From Neckera pumila (taxonomy: Eukaryota; Streptophyta; Bryopsida; Hypnales; Neckeraceae), in NCBI GenBank assembly GCA_963969595.1, contig OZ018413.1, forward strand, positions 7,624,211-7,688,210: a DNA stretch of 64,000 bases. The letters run 5' to 3'. The notes beneath the pieces are model-generated. The model did no database searches. It saw only the letters and a program-made list of their open reading frames with translations, and had not been told where the DNA came from. Every line of letters starts with the position of its first letter. Within the stretch, counting starts at the first letter, position 1. The position numbers were made by a program, and so were the translations under genes. Below, piece after piece: positions 11,530-22,593 of the stretch.

Positions 11530-12060
11530 GTTTTAGGATTTTTACTACGTGAGGAGTCCCCAACTTTAATGATTTGGAATTGAAATTTCTATAGTCTATT
11601 CCCATAGTAGGAACTCATGGTTCTACCAAAGGGCATGAAAAAATAATTTATTTTATATCCTCTACGTCTATGCAAAAAGGGCTCCCTTGCGCATGCAAAT
11701 CTGAACATTGAAGATGGTTTTAGGATCATTTTTTTTGGTGAAATCTCTATACCATGAAGTCTCCTCAAATGGCATTTTTTTTTTTTTTTTTAAATTACTT
11801 TCCCATTTTTTACAAATTAAAATGTTAAAGTATGTATTTTCTTGCAATTCTGCACTTTTCTAGTTCTCCTATTTAAAAATTCTTTTTTGCTTTTCCTTCA
11901 TAGGGTATCTTCTTCTTATAGGCGCATACATTTTCATATTTTTATATTCTTTTAAACATGTTTTTCTATTTTTATAATACTCCCCAAAAAATGGCTGAAA
12001 ACGGCCAAAGTGGAACAAAAACGGAAGGTCATTTTTGCAACGACCCTTATATACATTTTC
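11530..12060. repeat. Dispersed repeat of about 0.5 kb, copy 1
   Basis: Aligns by eye with 14470-14990. Shared landmarks in order are 'aaatatgtattttcttg', a 'catagggtatcttcttcttatagg'-like segment, 'catattttt..tttttaaa', 'tattccccaaaaaa' and 'tttttgcaacgaccc' or 'tttcttgcaatcaccc' at the end. The last third is also found at 50810-50990. No terminal inverted repeat was seen. Confidence 0.5.
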
Positions 12061-13305
12061 AAGGGTGCTCACCTCCCTCTCTTTTCCTACTAGTAATCTT
12101 ATTACTTGAGATTTTCATTCTAATCTTCTAATTTTTGACTTTCTACGCTGGACCAAACTTTTAACTTTTAGAGAACAACTCCAAATCACAAACGGATTGC
12201 GCCGTTGGCTTCAGAAGCCCAATTTTAGTCTATAGCTCACCCTACCCCCTCATTTGACCTCAAAAACGCAATAATACTTAGTGTTAATTGAACACCAAAA
12301 AGAAATAAAAATCTAGTCTTTGGAGTTTGATTTTTCTAAGAAAAGTAACTAGCCTAAGTTCTTTAGAAGGTCTAAAGAAGTAAGAAAAGACCCAACTTTG
12401 ACTCCATTCCAATTCCGTGTGCTCCCGGGACACCGGTCAACTCCATCGGATTCTTCAAATTTGGCAATTGTCGGGAAATCTTGCCGGTTTGGGCACTTCT
12501 AACTATCGAAATGTCCTAAAACTTAATGAAGCGTCTTATTAGCATAAAACAAGCTAGTCATATTTTTAGTGAGGTTTTATCTCAGCTTGGGTAATTTACA
12601 AGAATTTTCCATCCAAAATTTGGACGATTGACCATTTGGAAAGGCATTTTTTGTAAGTCAAAAAATTCCGAATCTTTTAAAGGAATCTCTTATAGAATTC
12701 CACAAAATATGTGCAAATTTATTTTCTTACTTTGCACAAAGGTCATAGGAGAATCAAATCTTGTCTTCTCCTTGTGAAATCAATAACCAGGGAATCTTCT
12801 ATTTAGAGGGGAATCTTGACAAACCAATTTTGCCGTTGGTCTCCAAACATGATTTCCACCCAAGAACGACATATTACATCCCTAGATTCCTTCCAGGTGT
12901 CCATCTTGCGATTGTAACTTCTATAGACCTAACAATTGGGGTTTTCGTTATTTCTTCGATAAAATGGGGAAAGTAAAACCTATCATCAGGAATGAACATA
13001 TGGCCTCAAAAATATTTTCTCAGACCAAATTTAGACCTAAAAAGTCACCTACACCGTGGTTTTGGTGATTCTAGCCCTATTTACTACAAACCCATCTAAT
13101 CACAAGAAATCCCGGTTTTATACCTATTTACAAATGAGAATCGGGTTTAGTTGAGGGCAATTTACTGATAAGGGACCAAATGATATATTGGTATGTGACA
13201 CACCTATTTTGGTCTCACATTTTTTTTTGGGCTTTTTGTATCTAAAAGTACATTCAAACTTACTATAAACAAAAAAAAAAAAATAGTGAGTCTCGGGTGA
13301 CGATT
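12061..13305. other. No recognisable gene
   Basis: A 71-codon open frame (12761-12976) has no motif. The text reads like unique, decayed intergenic or retroelement DNA. Confidence 0.35.
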
Positions 13306-13700
13306 CGGGACCTCACACACTTTCAGCACAAAAGCAAGACAAAAGCAAGGAATATAGTTGAAGCACCCTAAACACAAGCAATACAGCACCTTCAGCACAG
13401 CAACAGCTTGTTCATTTCTGTGCTAACATTCACTATGAGAACAAGCAACAAACGGTTCTAAGTATCTGAAGTACACCACCTTCAATACGCAAGTAGGATA
13501 AAAGCACTGAACGTACTAACAGCATTGTAAGCACAAAATCCTAAATCCTCTCAACCCACTCAAAAGTGGCTAAAGCACCCCACTTCCAACATAGAAGTTC
13601 CATGATGCATAGCAGCAATAGCAACATCAGTATATCCTAAACACATCTTAAGCACAGCATCAAGCATTACATCATAGCAGCAAGAAATACAAGTAATTAT
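13306..13700. repeat. Dispersed repeat, copy 2 (related to 7855-8100)
   Basis: Carries the same word series as 7855-8100 (for example 'gtgctaacattcactatgag' followed by 'caagcaacaaacggttcta' and 'ctgaagtacaccacc'), with further 'agcacagca' iterations up to about 13700. Confidence 0.5.
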
Positions 13701-13754
13701 ACGACCATACCTATAAGCACTGAAAGAAATGTGTTGGATGCAAAATCCATTGTC

Positions 13755-14129
13755 TTAGACCTTCATGAAAACTGACAATATCCTTTGATTTGGAGACACC
13801 GTGGTCTCATCAGCCCACCAATGCTCCACTAAGGCCTTAACATTCTCTGCAAGCAAATTGCTATGACTTTTTCTACTATTATGTAACCAGAAAGCATCAT
13901 TTGTACCATCCAAAACAAGCCGTCTACCCCGCGCCTTTGATATATTTCTCCTGTCCATTCCCAACACAGCAACCAATCCTCTACCACTCCCAGCCACTGA
14001 AGATGAAGCAAAGGTGCACAAGATATCTTTAGCCATAACAGTCTTTGATGGTTCCACACCAATCAAATGTTCTCTCATACCCTCTTTAACACTAGAAACA
14101 ACATTGTGCTGCAATTTGATAGTTTCCAT
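13755..14129 (-). pseudogene. Fragment of an unidentified transposase-like gene
   Basis: A 124-codon minus-strand frame has a coding-like composition and the segments AVLGMDRRNISKARGRR, LVEHWWADETTVSPN and, after a 1-nt frame shift, DIVSFHEGLRQWILHPTHFF. A basic stretch, a W-W pair, a VSPN motif and a conserved-looking HPTH segment resemble a class of eukaryotic mobile-element proteins I cannot name with certainty. No start, upstream exon or partner domain was found. It is broken at the shift near 13770. Function is unassigned; it could also be a scrap of a host gene. Confidence 0.4.
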
Positions 14130-14469
14130 TTTCCAAGTTAGTAAAGAATGGTGGAATCATGTCTTTCATGTAACTATGACTAAAAAACTTTTGCACAATA
14201 AGGTGCTAAATGTTAGCATTGTATTCTTCCAAGCGGGAATAGGCAAACTTTGCAATCTCCGTGGCAGGATGATTGTAAAAAACACTTGCCCTATTTTCTG
14301 CCACACGGTGCATTTTGATTTGTTTTTTGGGCATAATTTTTGCGTTCTAGATCCAAATGACTTAAGATTTATAGAGAAGGTGCTCATGACCATTGTACAT
14401 CTTTCGTAATTTTTTTGCAATTTTCAAAAATATTTTACTATATAAAAACAGCCCCCGATTTCATATCAC

Positions 14470-14990
14470 ACTTGCCAGTTTGGAGGTTTTTAGTACTATT
14501 TTGGACCCAAAAAAAAACTTGGAGCTGAAATTTTGAGGAAATGGTCTTCTAATAGATTTATAGCTCTCCAAGGAAGGGATTTAAAAAAAAGTTAATTTTG
14601 TGTAGTGTGGAAGTCTACAAAGTGAACTTCTTTTTGCTTGCATTTCAAAACACATAAAGCATTATTTTGGTGAGTTTTTTGGTGAATGACCATCTCCATA
14701 GAGCTGTTGCAAATGATTAGTTTTGATTTTGTGTATTTACTTATTTTTACTATTTTTCCCTAATTAAAAGATGAAAATATGTATTTTCTTGTGATTTAAC
14801 ATTTTCCAAGTTATCCTACTTAGAGAATTTTCCTTATGAAATTCCTTCCCTAGGAACCTTTGTCTTAAAGGTGTATACATTAGTCATATTTTTTGAGTTT
14901 TTAAAAATTACTTTTCTAATTTTAAAGTATTCCCGAAAAAATCAGCCAAACGCAACAAAATCGACAGGTGTTTCTTGCAATCACCCAGCA
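14470..14990. repeat. Dispersed repeat of about 0.5 kb, copy 2
   Basis: Second copy of the 11530-12060 family, in the same orientation and moderately diverged. It ends at 'gtttcttgcaatcaccc', a word also found near 50970 as 'gtttcttgcaactacc'. Confidence 0.5.
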
Positions 14991-16125
14991 ATGTCTTGGC
15001 TAATTCTATTGGCCCTAGAGGCACAATGTTCAAAACTTTGAAATTCTCCATGTTCAATTCTTAATGTAGATGCTACTACTTCTTCTTTGACCAAACATGC
15101 CTAAGTTCTAGCCCGACATTGCCGTGTTCGCTCATGTGTAGACGCCTTCCGCTTCTCCGTGGATCAAGCCTAGTCAGCGTCTTCCTTTATAGGTCCCCTG
15201 ACAATTTAAGATTCAACCATTTTGAAGGTCCAGTTCTGGAAATATACCCACTAAGGAAGACATACATCAGACATTCCATCCCCTAAACCTAGAAAGACAT
15301 GGAGCATACTCTAAGTACATTTGAAGACACACAAATGAATGCAAAAATTGAGCATACCCTAAGTACATCTGAAGACCCTAAATGCAAAAATTGAGCATAC
15401 CTTTCAGCCAGCACCAGCAAGAACAACAATGATTCAAATAAAGCATTGATTTTGCCGCCATAAAATCGTACTAACAGCCATAAGAGCACCGCAAAAAAAC
15501 CAAAGTAGTAGACAGCAGCGCAACAATGGCAATGCACAAGAAACAAGCGTCATGACCTAATGCCTAGAACGCACCTGAATTCACCAAGCAAACGTAGTTT
15601 TGAATGCATTCAAGATCCTCCAATGACAGACCCTATTGCAACAACGCACTTTCTATTGAGTTGTACATCAAAATCTAAGTTCAACCACCACATCTACAGG
15701 CACAACCTTAAACTTGAACCGCAGTCGATGTTCAAATTTCTCCACTTCAATGTAGTATCCTAAACCTTTAATGTTGGTGCCATTCAACAACCGCAGCAAG
15801 GAAGCCCTTCTTTGTGCCAAAGTTCAGACCAACTACGCGCAACTGAAATTCTTTCAAGGCTTCAGCGATTATGTAAGCTGAAAACCCTCCACTTCATGTG
15901 GTTGCGACAAACCTTAAGTACAGTAGTCAAAAATTCTAACAGCATGCTCTACAAAACTTGGTGAGAAGGGAAGAGCATTACAATTCAACACAAAGAGAAA
16001 CGGCTAACCTGGAACACAAAGTTTACACAGCTCAGTGAAAAGGAAAGAGCGCCAGGATTTAGCGAGAAGAAAAACGGCTACACCTCAGTGAGAAGGAAAA
16101 AGCACCAAGACCAACAACACTAGCG
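14991..16125. other. No recognisable gene; some short repeats
   Basis: Holds the duplication at 15302-15401 (listed separately) and, from about 15950, iterated 'gagaagg.aa.agcgcc' and 'cagtgagaagg' motifs that recur at 37370-37460. Short frames at 15289-15546 and 15560-15763 lack domain signatures. Confidence 0.35.
15302..15401. repeat. Short tandem duplication
   Basis: 'agcatactctaagtacatttgaagac' is followed by 'agcataccctaagtacatctgaagac', each ending in 'atgcaaaaattgagcatac', with a unit of about 45-55 bp. Confidence 0.7.
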
Positions 16126-16190
16126 TGTGAGCTTGGAGCCGTGAGCTTGTGAGCATGGAGCCTAGAGCCTGTGAGCCTAGAGATTAGAGA
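16126..16190. repeat. Minisatellite of 'gtgagc.tggagcc' type
   Basis: Alternating 'gtgagcttggagcc', 'gtgagcttgtgagc', 'atggagcctagagcc' and 'gtgagcctagag'. A related string in reverse orientation is at 37318-37355. Confidence 0.7.
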
Positions 16191-17203
16191 AAAAAGGTTC
16201 CCATTTTTTTGCCAAATTTCTTTTTTTTGTTAAAAAAATTCAAGAAATTTAATTTTGTTTGCTATTAATGGTAAATTTGGGACCTATGACCGTATATCCT
16301 ATGACCGTGGACTAGTAAATATTTTATGTGGTGTTCAAATTATTTGTAGTAGAAAAGAATCCTTCACATGATGAGACTGAGAGTCATTTCTTATAAAGGC
16401 TAAGGTTTTGAAGAAACCTTGACTCCCCAAAAAATGGGGAAATCTGGTGGTGACCGCGGAGTTTTCCCAAGAAATTTTGAAAAATAAATGACTGTGTCGT
16501 GTTGGTCCTGGGAGTCATTTTTCATTGAGTCTAACCTTAAGCATTTAGGGTCTGAATGGATTTCAAAGGCAAATGAAGAAAGCTCAAAAACCAATTGAGG
16601 CAAAGTCTATACATGCTCCATTTATTATTTTGTACGTGCTTTATCTATATAGGCTTCAGTTAGTATTTTCAACAAAATGACAAAGTACTGCTGGAAATAT
16701 AATTCTCCATATAATGACGGAGAAAGGCTATTCCCCCAAACGGTACCTTGTTACATAAGACTATCAAAGGTGACACCTCTTATAGTGGTGCGTTTGAGAA
16801 TGCCAATCGTTATGGGACATATGAATAGGACCCGTGAAACTTTGGTCTTGTCACTCTTCCTTGGCCTTTTCAGCACTTATCACCACTCTGCGCTCACATA
16901 CTAGCATTGTTGATAAATGAAGCAATAAAATAGGAAAAAGGGATGTAAATGAAATAGGAAAGGAAAAAATAGCAAATAAACAAAAAAATTCTCATATTCA
17001 TATATTCATTGCTGAAAGAAAGATCAACATTGTAGTTTTGGGGCATTCATACTTTCTTCTTCAAAACATTTGACAAATGACAAATTTGAATATGTCATGA
17101 ATGCATGAAATTTTTTTCATTCCATATGCTTTTAATCATTTCAATTGTATCAAATGTAAATTAATACAATACTAATGAAAACATAAATTCAATGTGGTCA
17201 CTC
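16191..17203. other. No recognisable gene; 3' flank of the MULE transposase
   Basis: AT-rich DNA with short frames lacking motifs. A MULE would be expected to end in a long terminal inverted repeat somewhere here; comparison by eye with the region after 36.3 kb gave no convincing match. Confidence 0.35.
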
Positions 17204-18824
17204 CTACTCTGGAATAGTGATGATCCCTGCTTGAAGTAGAAGAAGCTTCAACTCATTGAAGCTATAACTAGGTGCGTGGATGAATTGGTCATCATGGATG
17301 TCCATTTTGCAGAAGTAATGGTATAGGTAGTATAAGTGCTTGCAATTCACATATGTTTGACGCCCTCCAATAGCGGAAGCAGACATCTGAACAAAATCCG
17401 GGCTTGTGCATGTAGGGAACATACCCAATGTAATTCGATATACATTTTTGTTAGGATCTGCCCCGGTCTCCAATGACACTATTGCACCTAGGCCTGGAAA
17501 TGAAAGCAAAGTCACTCCCAAATTTGTCCTGTAATGTTGCTAGCACTTTCCCACTTGTTCTGCTATTTAATAGTTGGTGCACTTGCATCTCTTTGTATGG
17601 TTTGGTTGTTCCAAACAATTGGATATAAATCTGCATCTTGTGGCAGCAGTTGATCATACAAAACACTCTTGAAAATGTCTGACATGTTGAAGAGTCGTCG
17701 TGGCGACAATATAGGGCGCTCTTGGAGATGAAAGCTAGTGTGTTGCAAATACAATGTCTCTTCTTGACTAAGGTTGGTCCCAGTCAAAACAGGCCAAACC
17801 TCTGGCACCTCAGGCCTATCTATAACATAGCTTTGTTTTGTACCTTTTACACATCGTTCAATGTCATTCCAACAGAACCAAAAGTCTGCCACCACTTCTC
17901 GCTTAGTCCCGTAATCTTGCTTTCGACCACGATGGGTTGGAGCTGGTGTTCTCTTCCTTTCCTTTGCAATTTTAGCAGTGCACTTGATGTTTGATGCCCG
18001 TTGTTGAGCTTGACAGTTCATGTTCAATTTGTGGTTGACCCTATCCATGTGCCACTTGGACATGTCGCAGTCACTTTCAAATGCAATTGTAACATGTCGG
18101 GATAGTTGCACCTCAACTTCTTCTCCTTTGCCTTGGACAGATTCTAGAGAAGCCGTAGTATACCTCGTTCAAACACAAGGTTGAGAAAAATTTACTTTGT
18201 TAGGTTGATGTGAGTCTCCTATATCGCCAATGGGAACGTTCAACTTCCTCTTAGTGCTTCCAAAGATCTCTTCTCTTTCTAGATGCAGTATGCGAGTTCC
18301 CACACCCTCAGCTCCAAGTAATGTATTCAGCGCCTCCGCCATTTTCTTTGGGTCTCTGCTTCTTCTTGCAACTCTCAACTTCAACTCCCCCTTGGATGGA
18401 CCAGATCCAGATGCGTGTCCTCTTAAATATGCACGGTAATTCGTCATTTGTGTCCACGCTCAGATATTGTCGTCGCAAGTGGCATCAAACAAACTGTTAC
18501 CTCGGTTTTTGGACATTTGAAGCCACTTGTTGTAGACAGTTTTCAATAGGTTGCATGAAGGCATGTTTGCCAACTCTTCCAAATTCAAATCCTAAAAAGC
18601 CATCCACAAGAAATGTGAATACAATTTCAGTGCTGTACATCACAATCAACCAGATCTCTAAACTACTAAAACTAAGTCCATATGTGATTCACATGAAATG
18701 AAGGACATTCCAATACAAAAAAATCTTAACATCTACTTTACCAAAGATCGTTGGGTAAAACATTAGGAATGTCAAGCAACCAATACCTATTGTCTTTCAT
18801 TTTTTTTTTTTCAGGGAGGGCAAT

Positions 18825-18922
18825 TTGACCAAAAACAGGGGTAGTGTGGGGAGGTCCAATAACACCCATCGGATCTGACGGCTGTTTCTAGACTCCCCCA
18901 TACTACCCCTGTTTTTGGTCAA
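18825..18922. mobile_element. Hairpin element P1
   Basis: Inverted arms of about 29 bp start TTGACCAAAAACAGGGG and pair with one or two mismatches. The core 'cccatcggatctgacgg' is itself near-palindromic. It is a member of a family that also includes 19137, 24815, 25450, 25816 and 30539. Confidence 0.75.
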
Positions 18923-19136
18923 AAGTTCAAAATTGATCAATTTTTTTCCTTTTCAAAAAAATTTACATTCCTGGATATTGAAAAATCTTCATTTAAAACT
19001 CATGCATGGCAAGTTTAAACTAAATATAGAGAAAACTATTTACAACTTCACAAAAAAGCATTGGCAAAAACATGTGGAATGTCAAGCAACCAATACCTAC
19101 TGGTTTCCTATTTTTTTTTGGTTAGGGGAGGGTCGT

Positions 19137-19233
19137 TTTATCCAAAACAAGGATATCGTTGGGGGTCCAACAACACCCGTCGGATCCGACGGGTATTTCT
19201 GAACCCCCCCACAGTACCCTTGTTTTTGGTCAA
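19137..19233. mobile_element. Hairpin element P2
   Basis: Duplicate of P1 made by the 310-bp tandem duplication. The core cccgtcggatccgacggg is a perfect palindrome. The right arm reads TTTGACCAAAAACAAGGG on the reverse strand; the left arm is more decayed. The CAGGGG of P1 is CAAGGG here on both arms. Confidence 0.7.
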
Positions 19234-21576
19234 ACATTCAAAATTTATTATTTTTTTTTTTTTCCAAAAAAAAATTGCGTTCATGGATACTGAAAAGTCT
19301 TCATTTAAAACTCATGCATTTCAAGTTTCAACTAAATATGGAGAAACTATTTCACAACTTCACACGCATACATTTACATAAAAACATAAAATATAAAAAT
19401 TGAAGCTAAACGTGCACTTACCATTTGCATGAAGCCTCCCCACTAATGATACTTAAAATGCCAAAATGCAAGCCAATGCTCCAAATGATGAAGTGCATCT
19501 TCAATGGCAGCTCCAGAAGAAAACCACCATGACCAAATGGCAAGGTAACGTGTCTCTGCTTCATCCATAGTCTTTGCATCTTTGTACTGTTTGCATAGTT
19601 TGTTCTGTTGTTGCTGAAATGGCTCCTTGATGTATTTTTGAGTGTGTTTTTGAAGAGAAGTACTCCAATGCAACAAGCACGTCCTCTCTCAATTCTCCAT
19701 TTTGTCATTTGCAGAACCAAATCCATAGATTGCATACGGGCTGCATCCCAATTGGCCATAGCGCTGTCTGCCATGAACCCCTTGAAGTTTGGATGATCTA
19801 TACCGTGTCGTGACATTACAACGTTTAAGCACCTCCAAAATTGAACCTAAATCTTAGTATCTTTAGATTGCATATCGCATGTTGAAATAGTCATCACCTT
19901 CTTGTACTCAGGATTGTACACATGGCAAGCCATTGTAGTCCATTCCTTTACATGCTTGACGTGGTCAAATATCATCCACGCATTTTCCAGATTCCTTCCA
20001 GGTTGCATACGTCTCACCAAGTCCACACCACTTCCAGGTCCTTTGGTTAGCATTTTAAAAATGTACACCTGCTCCTTTCTTTGGCCAGGGAAAATGCTGT
20101 CGTGAATGTATTTGAACCAAGACTCTTTCTTCATGGTCATGATGTTGTCTATGACACCTCCCTAGTTGTTTGAGCAGAATGAAGATATCACATTTCTAAT
20201 ATTTGGACTGCTTAAGTACTAAAAGCAATCCATGACCTCTTCCATTTCCTCCTCCTTCAACATCTCCTTCTCGTCCTCTCCATTGTGAAATAGATAGTTT
20301 GTAAGGAAGTCCTTGCTAGCAGAGAGAGCAATTGCGGAGTTGGTGGCCGACGGTGTCTTTGCCACCTGCTCCGCAATAAGTCCACAAATCTTTTTTGTAG
20401 AATCTGTATACATACTCTTTGCTACAAGGTGAGCGTGCTCTCCAAAATGAATTGCAGCCCTACTCATCTTTAGATTATCACTATAAGAGTAGTAAATACG
20501 AGCATTGCATGTGTTTAGGCATGTTGGTGATTTCTTACACAACTTGCAAACTAGAGTACACTCTTTCAGAGGACTGTCCTCAACTGCAAATGGAAAGGTT
20601 GTATAACCAGTCCACTCCGTTTCATTTTGTTTAGAAGCTCTCTTCAAGTAATCACACTTTGGATTTTTACAAACAAGATGACTAGCACAGTATGACTTAC
20701 AAAATTTCAGGTTGTCAAAATGTTTGTCGTCACCAGCTTACACCACGGATGTCCATCATAACGCCGGTCCATTCCCTCTAAGTTCCAAACCGCCAATGAA
20801 GAAAAAGACAAGCGACATGGGGGCAATTCGAAGATGACATTTCCGTCGAATATTGCTGGAAGATAATGAACATGATGATGCTTCAAGGCGTTTAGATCCA
20901 TTGTAGACAACTCATTCCGTGAGCGGTGCATACTACCTAATCTCCTTAGACATTCTAATATGTTGATGCCTTCAACCGGAGTTGGATGCAATAGTGGCCA
21001 TGATCCTAGAGATTGCGTAGGACTATTGGATGGGGTGCCACTTTTTGTGTTTAGAAGAGCCTTTTCATGTGCAAAAGTCTGCACATAGGTCGACTACTTC
21101 ACAAGTATCATATTGGGAGACTCTCCTTTCGACTCACTGGAAAACTCTACAATGGGATCTAACTTCTTGACCTTGATTGCTCAAAGAATTGAAGTCTGCT
21201 GAAGGACCAGAAAAACTTTGGAAGGTGGACTAGGAGAAACGGCGCATGTGATGTATAGCATATTAACAATCGGTGTATCTGATTGACGACTTAATATCCC
21301 AGTTGACATAGTTAACATAGACAGAGGGAGCCCGTATACTCTATAGTTTCCTACAAAAAGGTACCAGCATTGACCATCTTCCTCTAGACACTTCCCGATG
21401 GAAATAGATTGCTGTAGCTTTCAAGATTCCGACTTCCTCTCTTCCTCAACATAGATAGAAGACTCCACAAATCTAAAGTGCAAATGAAGTAAATGGCTAT
21501 GAATTTTTGATATTCCTTCGGCATCAACCGGAAATACAAGAGGGACCTCATGACCATCTACACAAATCGACGCCAT

Positions 21577-22440
21577 TACACAAACTACACGGACAAAGGA
21601 AATTAAGAATGATAGAACTGGAAACAGAGGGCGGGGTGATAGAAAATTTGTCATCATGAAAGTAGATCAGCCAATGTGGTACCCTTATACTTACTTTTAG
21701 AAGAAGATAACATGATGGAAGCAAGTACACTAGCATTTAGTAACAATAATAATCACATTTGGCAAGCACATTATTTTCACCTTGATTTTGGATGCTCTTT
21801 AAGTATATAGAGTGGCTGTGTCAGTCAAATAAAAACTGTGTACATTTCAAATTCTAGCACACCAGTATTAATAACCATAGATCCCAAAATTCAATTGCGG
21901 CAGTGAAGACTATGACAGTGTCAGAGATCTTTTGTGATTTGTTACATTCGGATCTCTCAGATCAACGATGCATCAAATTAGTCTCCACCTACCAAGTGTG
22001 TCAGTTCAAGTAAGGCGGTTGTTAATGCAGTACCCTAAGAAGAACAAGTGCCAGCGACTTCTTCAAAGCTTCCAAACGCGTATAAGTATCGGCCACTTCT
22101 CCAGAGGAAAGTGTCTTTTCATGCGATGCGATAGGAACACTTAGTGCGATTTGTTGTAAGCATTGGGGTATACTTTGCCTTCACACATGCACGTAGACAA
22201 TCTGTAGTAACAATCGGTATGTAATTTGCCTCCCTTCATGCTCATAGACCATCTGTAGTGAGAGTCGAGATGTAGTTGCCTTCCCTCATGCTCACAGACA
22301 GCCTTAGTTTGTCATTTATTGGTCCACAGCAGAGAAAGAAGCGTAGAAGGTGTAGTTCACTTTATTTTTCATCTTCCAAGGCATTGCGGAAATCAAGAAT
22401 GACTCAAGGGAAGTAACAAGTTTCGAAAACTAGTCAGTCG
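21577..22440. promoter_or_regulatory. Divergent spacer between the MULE transposase and the ParB/methyltransferase gene, with a 51-bp tandem repeat
   Basis: The two genes point away from each other across about 0.86 kb, so their promoters should lie here. At 22174-22312 a 51-bp unit, 'ttgcctcccttcatgctcatagac' followed by 'atctgtagtgagagtcgagatgtag' (starts about 22174, 22225 and 22276), is repeated 2.7 times. Iterated units in a divergent spacer could bind the transposase or other proteins. No unambiguous TATA box was picked for either side. The regulatory role is inferred from position only. Confidence 0.45.
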
Positions 22441-22593
22441 GTGCCCAGGAACCTGAAGAAGGCTCTTCGCTTCAGAGGAGGAGTTAGCGACATAGTGGAG
22501 GCTTCTAGAGTGCAGAACTTAAACCCCGGTCAAGAGATGTCTGGGGAGACAAGTGGTGTGCCAAATCGTTCAACACAAGAAGGAGTCGATTTT

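Larger units (their letters stand above)
18750..19370. repeat. 310-bp tandem duplication inside the MULE intron
   Basis: 'ggaatgtcaagcaaccaat' begins at 18766 and 19076, exactly 310 bp apart. Homology continues through the hairpins to 'cttcatttaaaactcatgcat', 'caagttt.aactaaatat' and 'acaacttcac'. The copies are roughly 80-85 percent alike by eye, so the duplication is not recent. Confidence 0.88.
18592..19421 (-). other. Intron of the MULE transposase
   Basis: 830 bp between the donor gtaagt (reverse complement of 19416-19421) and the acceptor ag at 18593-18592. Coding sense is lost inside and resumes in phase on both sides (FMQM before, DLNLEELANM after). It contains the 310-bp tandem duplication and two hairpin elements. 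Confidence 0.75.
17204..21576 (-). pseudogene. Mutator-like (MULE) transposase, two exons, decayed
   Basis: On the minus strand exon 1 runs from about 21576 (ATGGC, MASICVDGHEV) to 19422, and exon 2 from 18591 to 17204. The donor ATG|gtaagt and the acceptor ttttag|GATTTG are both at phase 0. Domain order: an N-terminal region; a Cys-rich zinc-binding segment (CKNPKCDYL, CKLCKKSPTCLNTC, then HFGEHAHLV; about 20700-20440); a DDE-type core (IFDHVKHVKEWTTM, then TCDMQSKDT, then GFMADSAMANWD; about 20000-19750); ERTCLLHWS and LAFWHFKYH; and a C-terminal SWIM finger with PDF...NCKHLYYLYHYFC (17410-17310). A zinc domain, DDE core and SWIM in this order is the MULE layout; the protein would cut and rejoin element ends in the nucleus. 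Twelve in-frame stops and several 1-nt shifts (about 20710, 19720 and 17505) kill it, and the first SWIM pair reads C-T-S instead of C-x-C. Its length, near 1,180 codons, is large for the family. The start is the best choice rather than proven. Confidence 0.82.

Noticed and set aside
16191..17203. Terminal inverted repeat of the putative composite MULE, compared with 36283-37309
   Set aside because: No convincing long inverted match by eye; a computed alignment would be needed.
17722..18701. Plus-strand frames of 69-126 codons opposite the MULE exon 2
   Set aside because: Shadows of the transposase coding strand; the minus frame carries the recognisable domains.
20419..20634. Plus-strand 71-codon frame
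   Set aside because: Antisense shadow of the zinc-binding region of the transposase.
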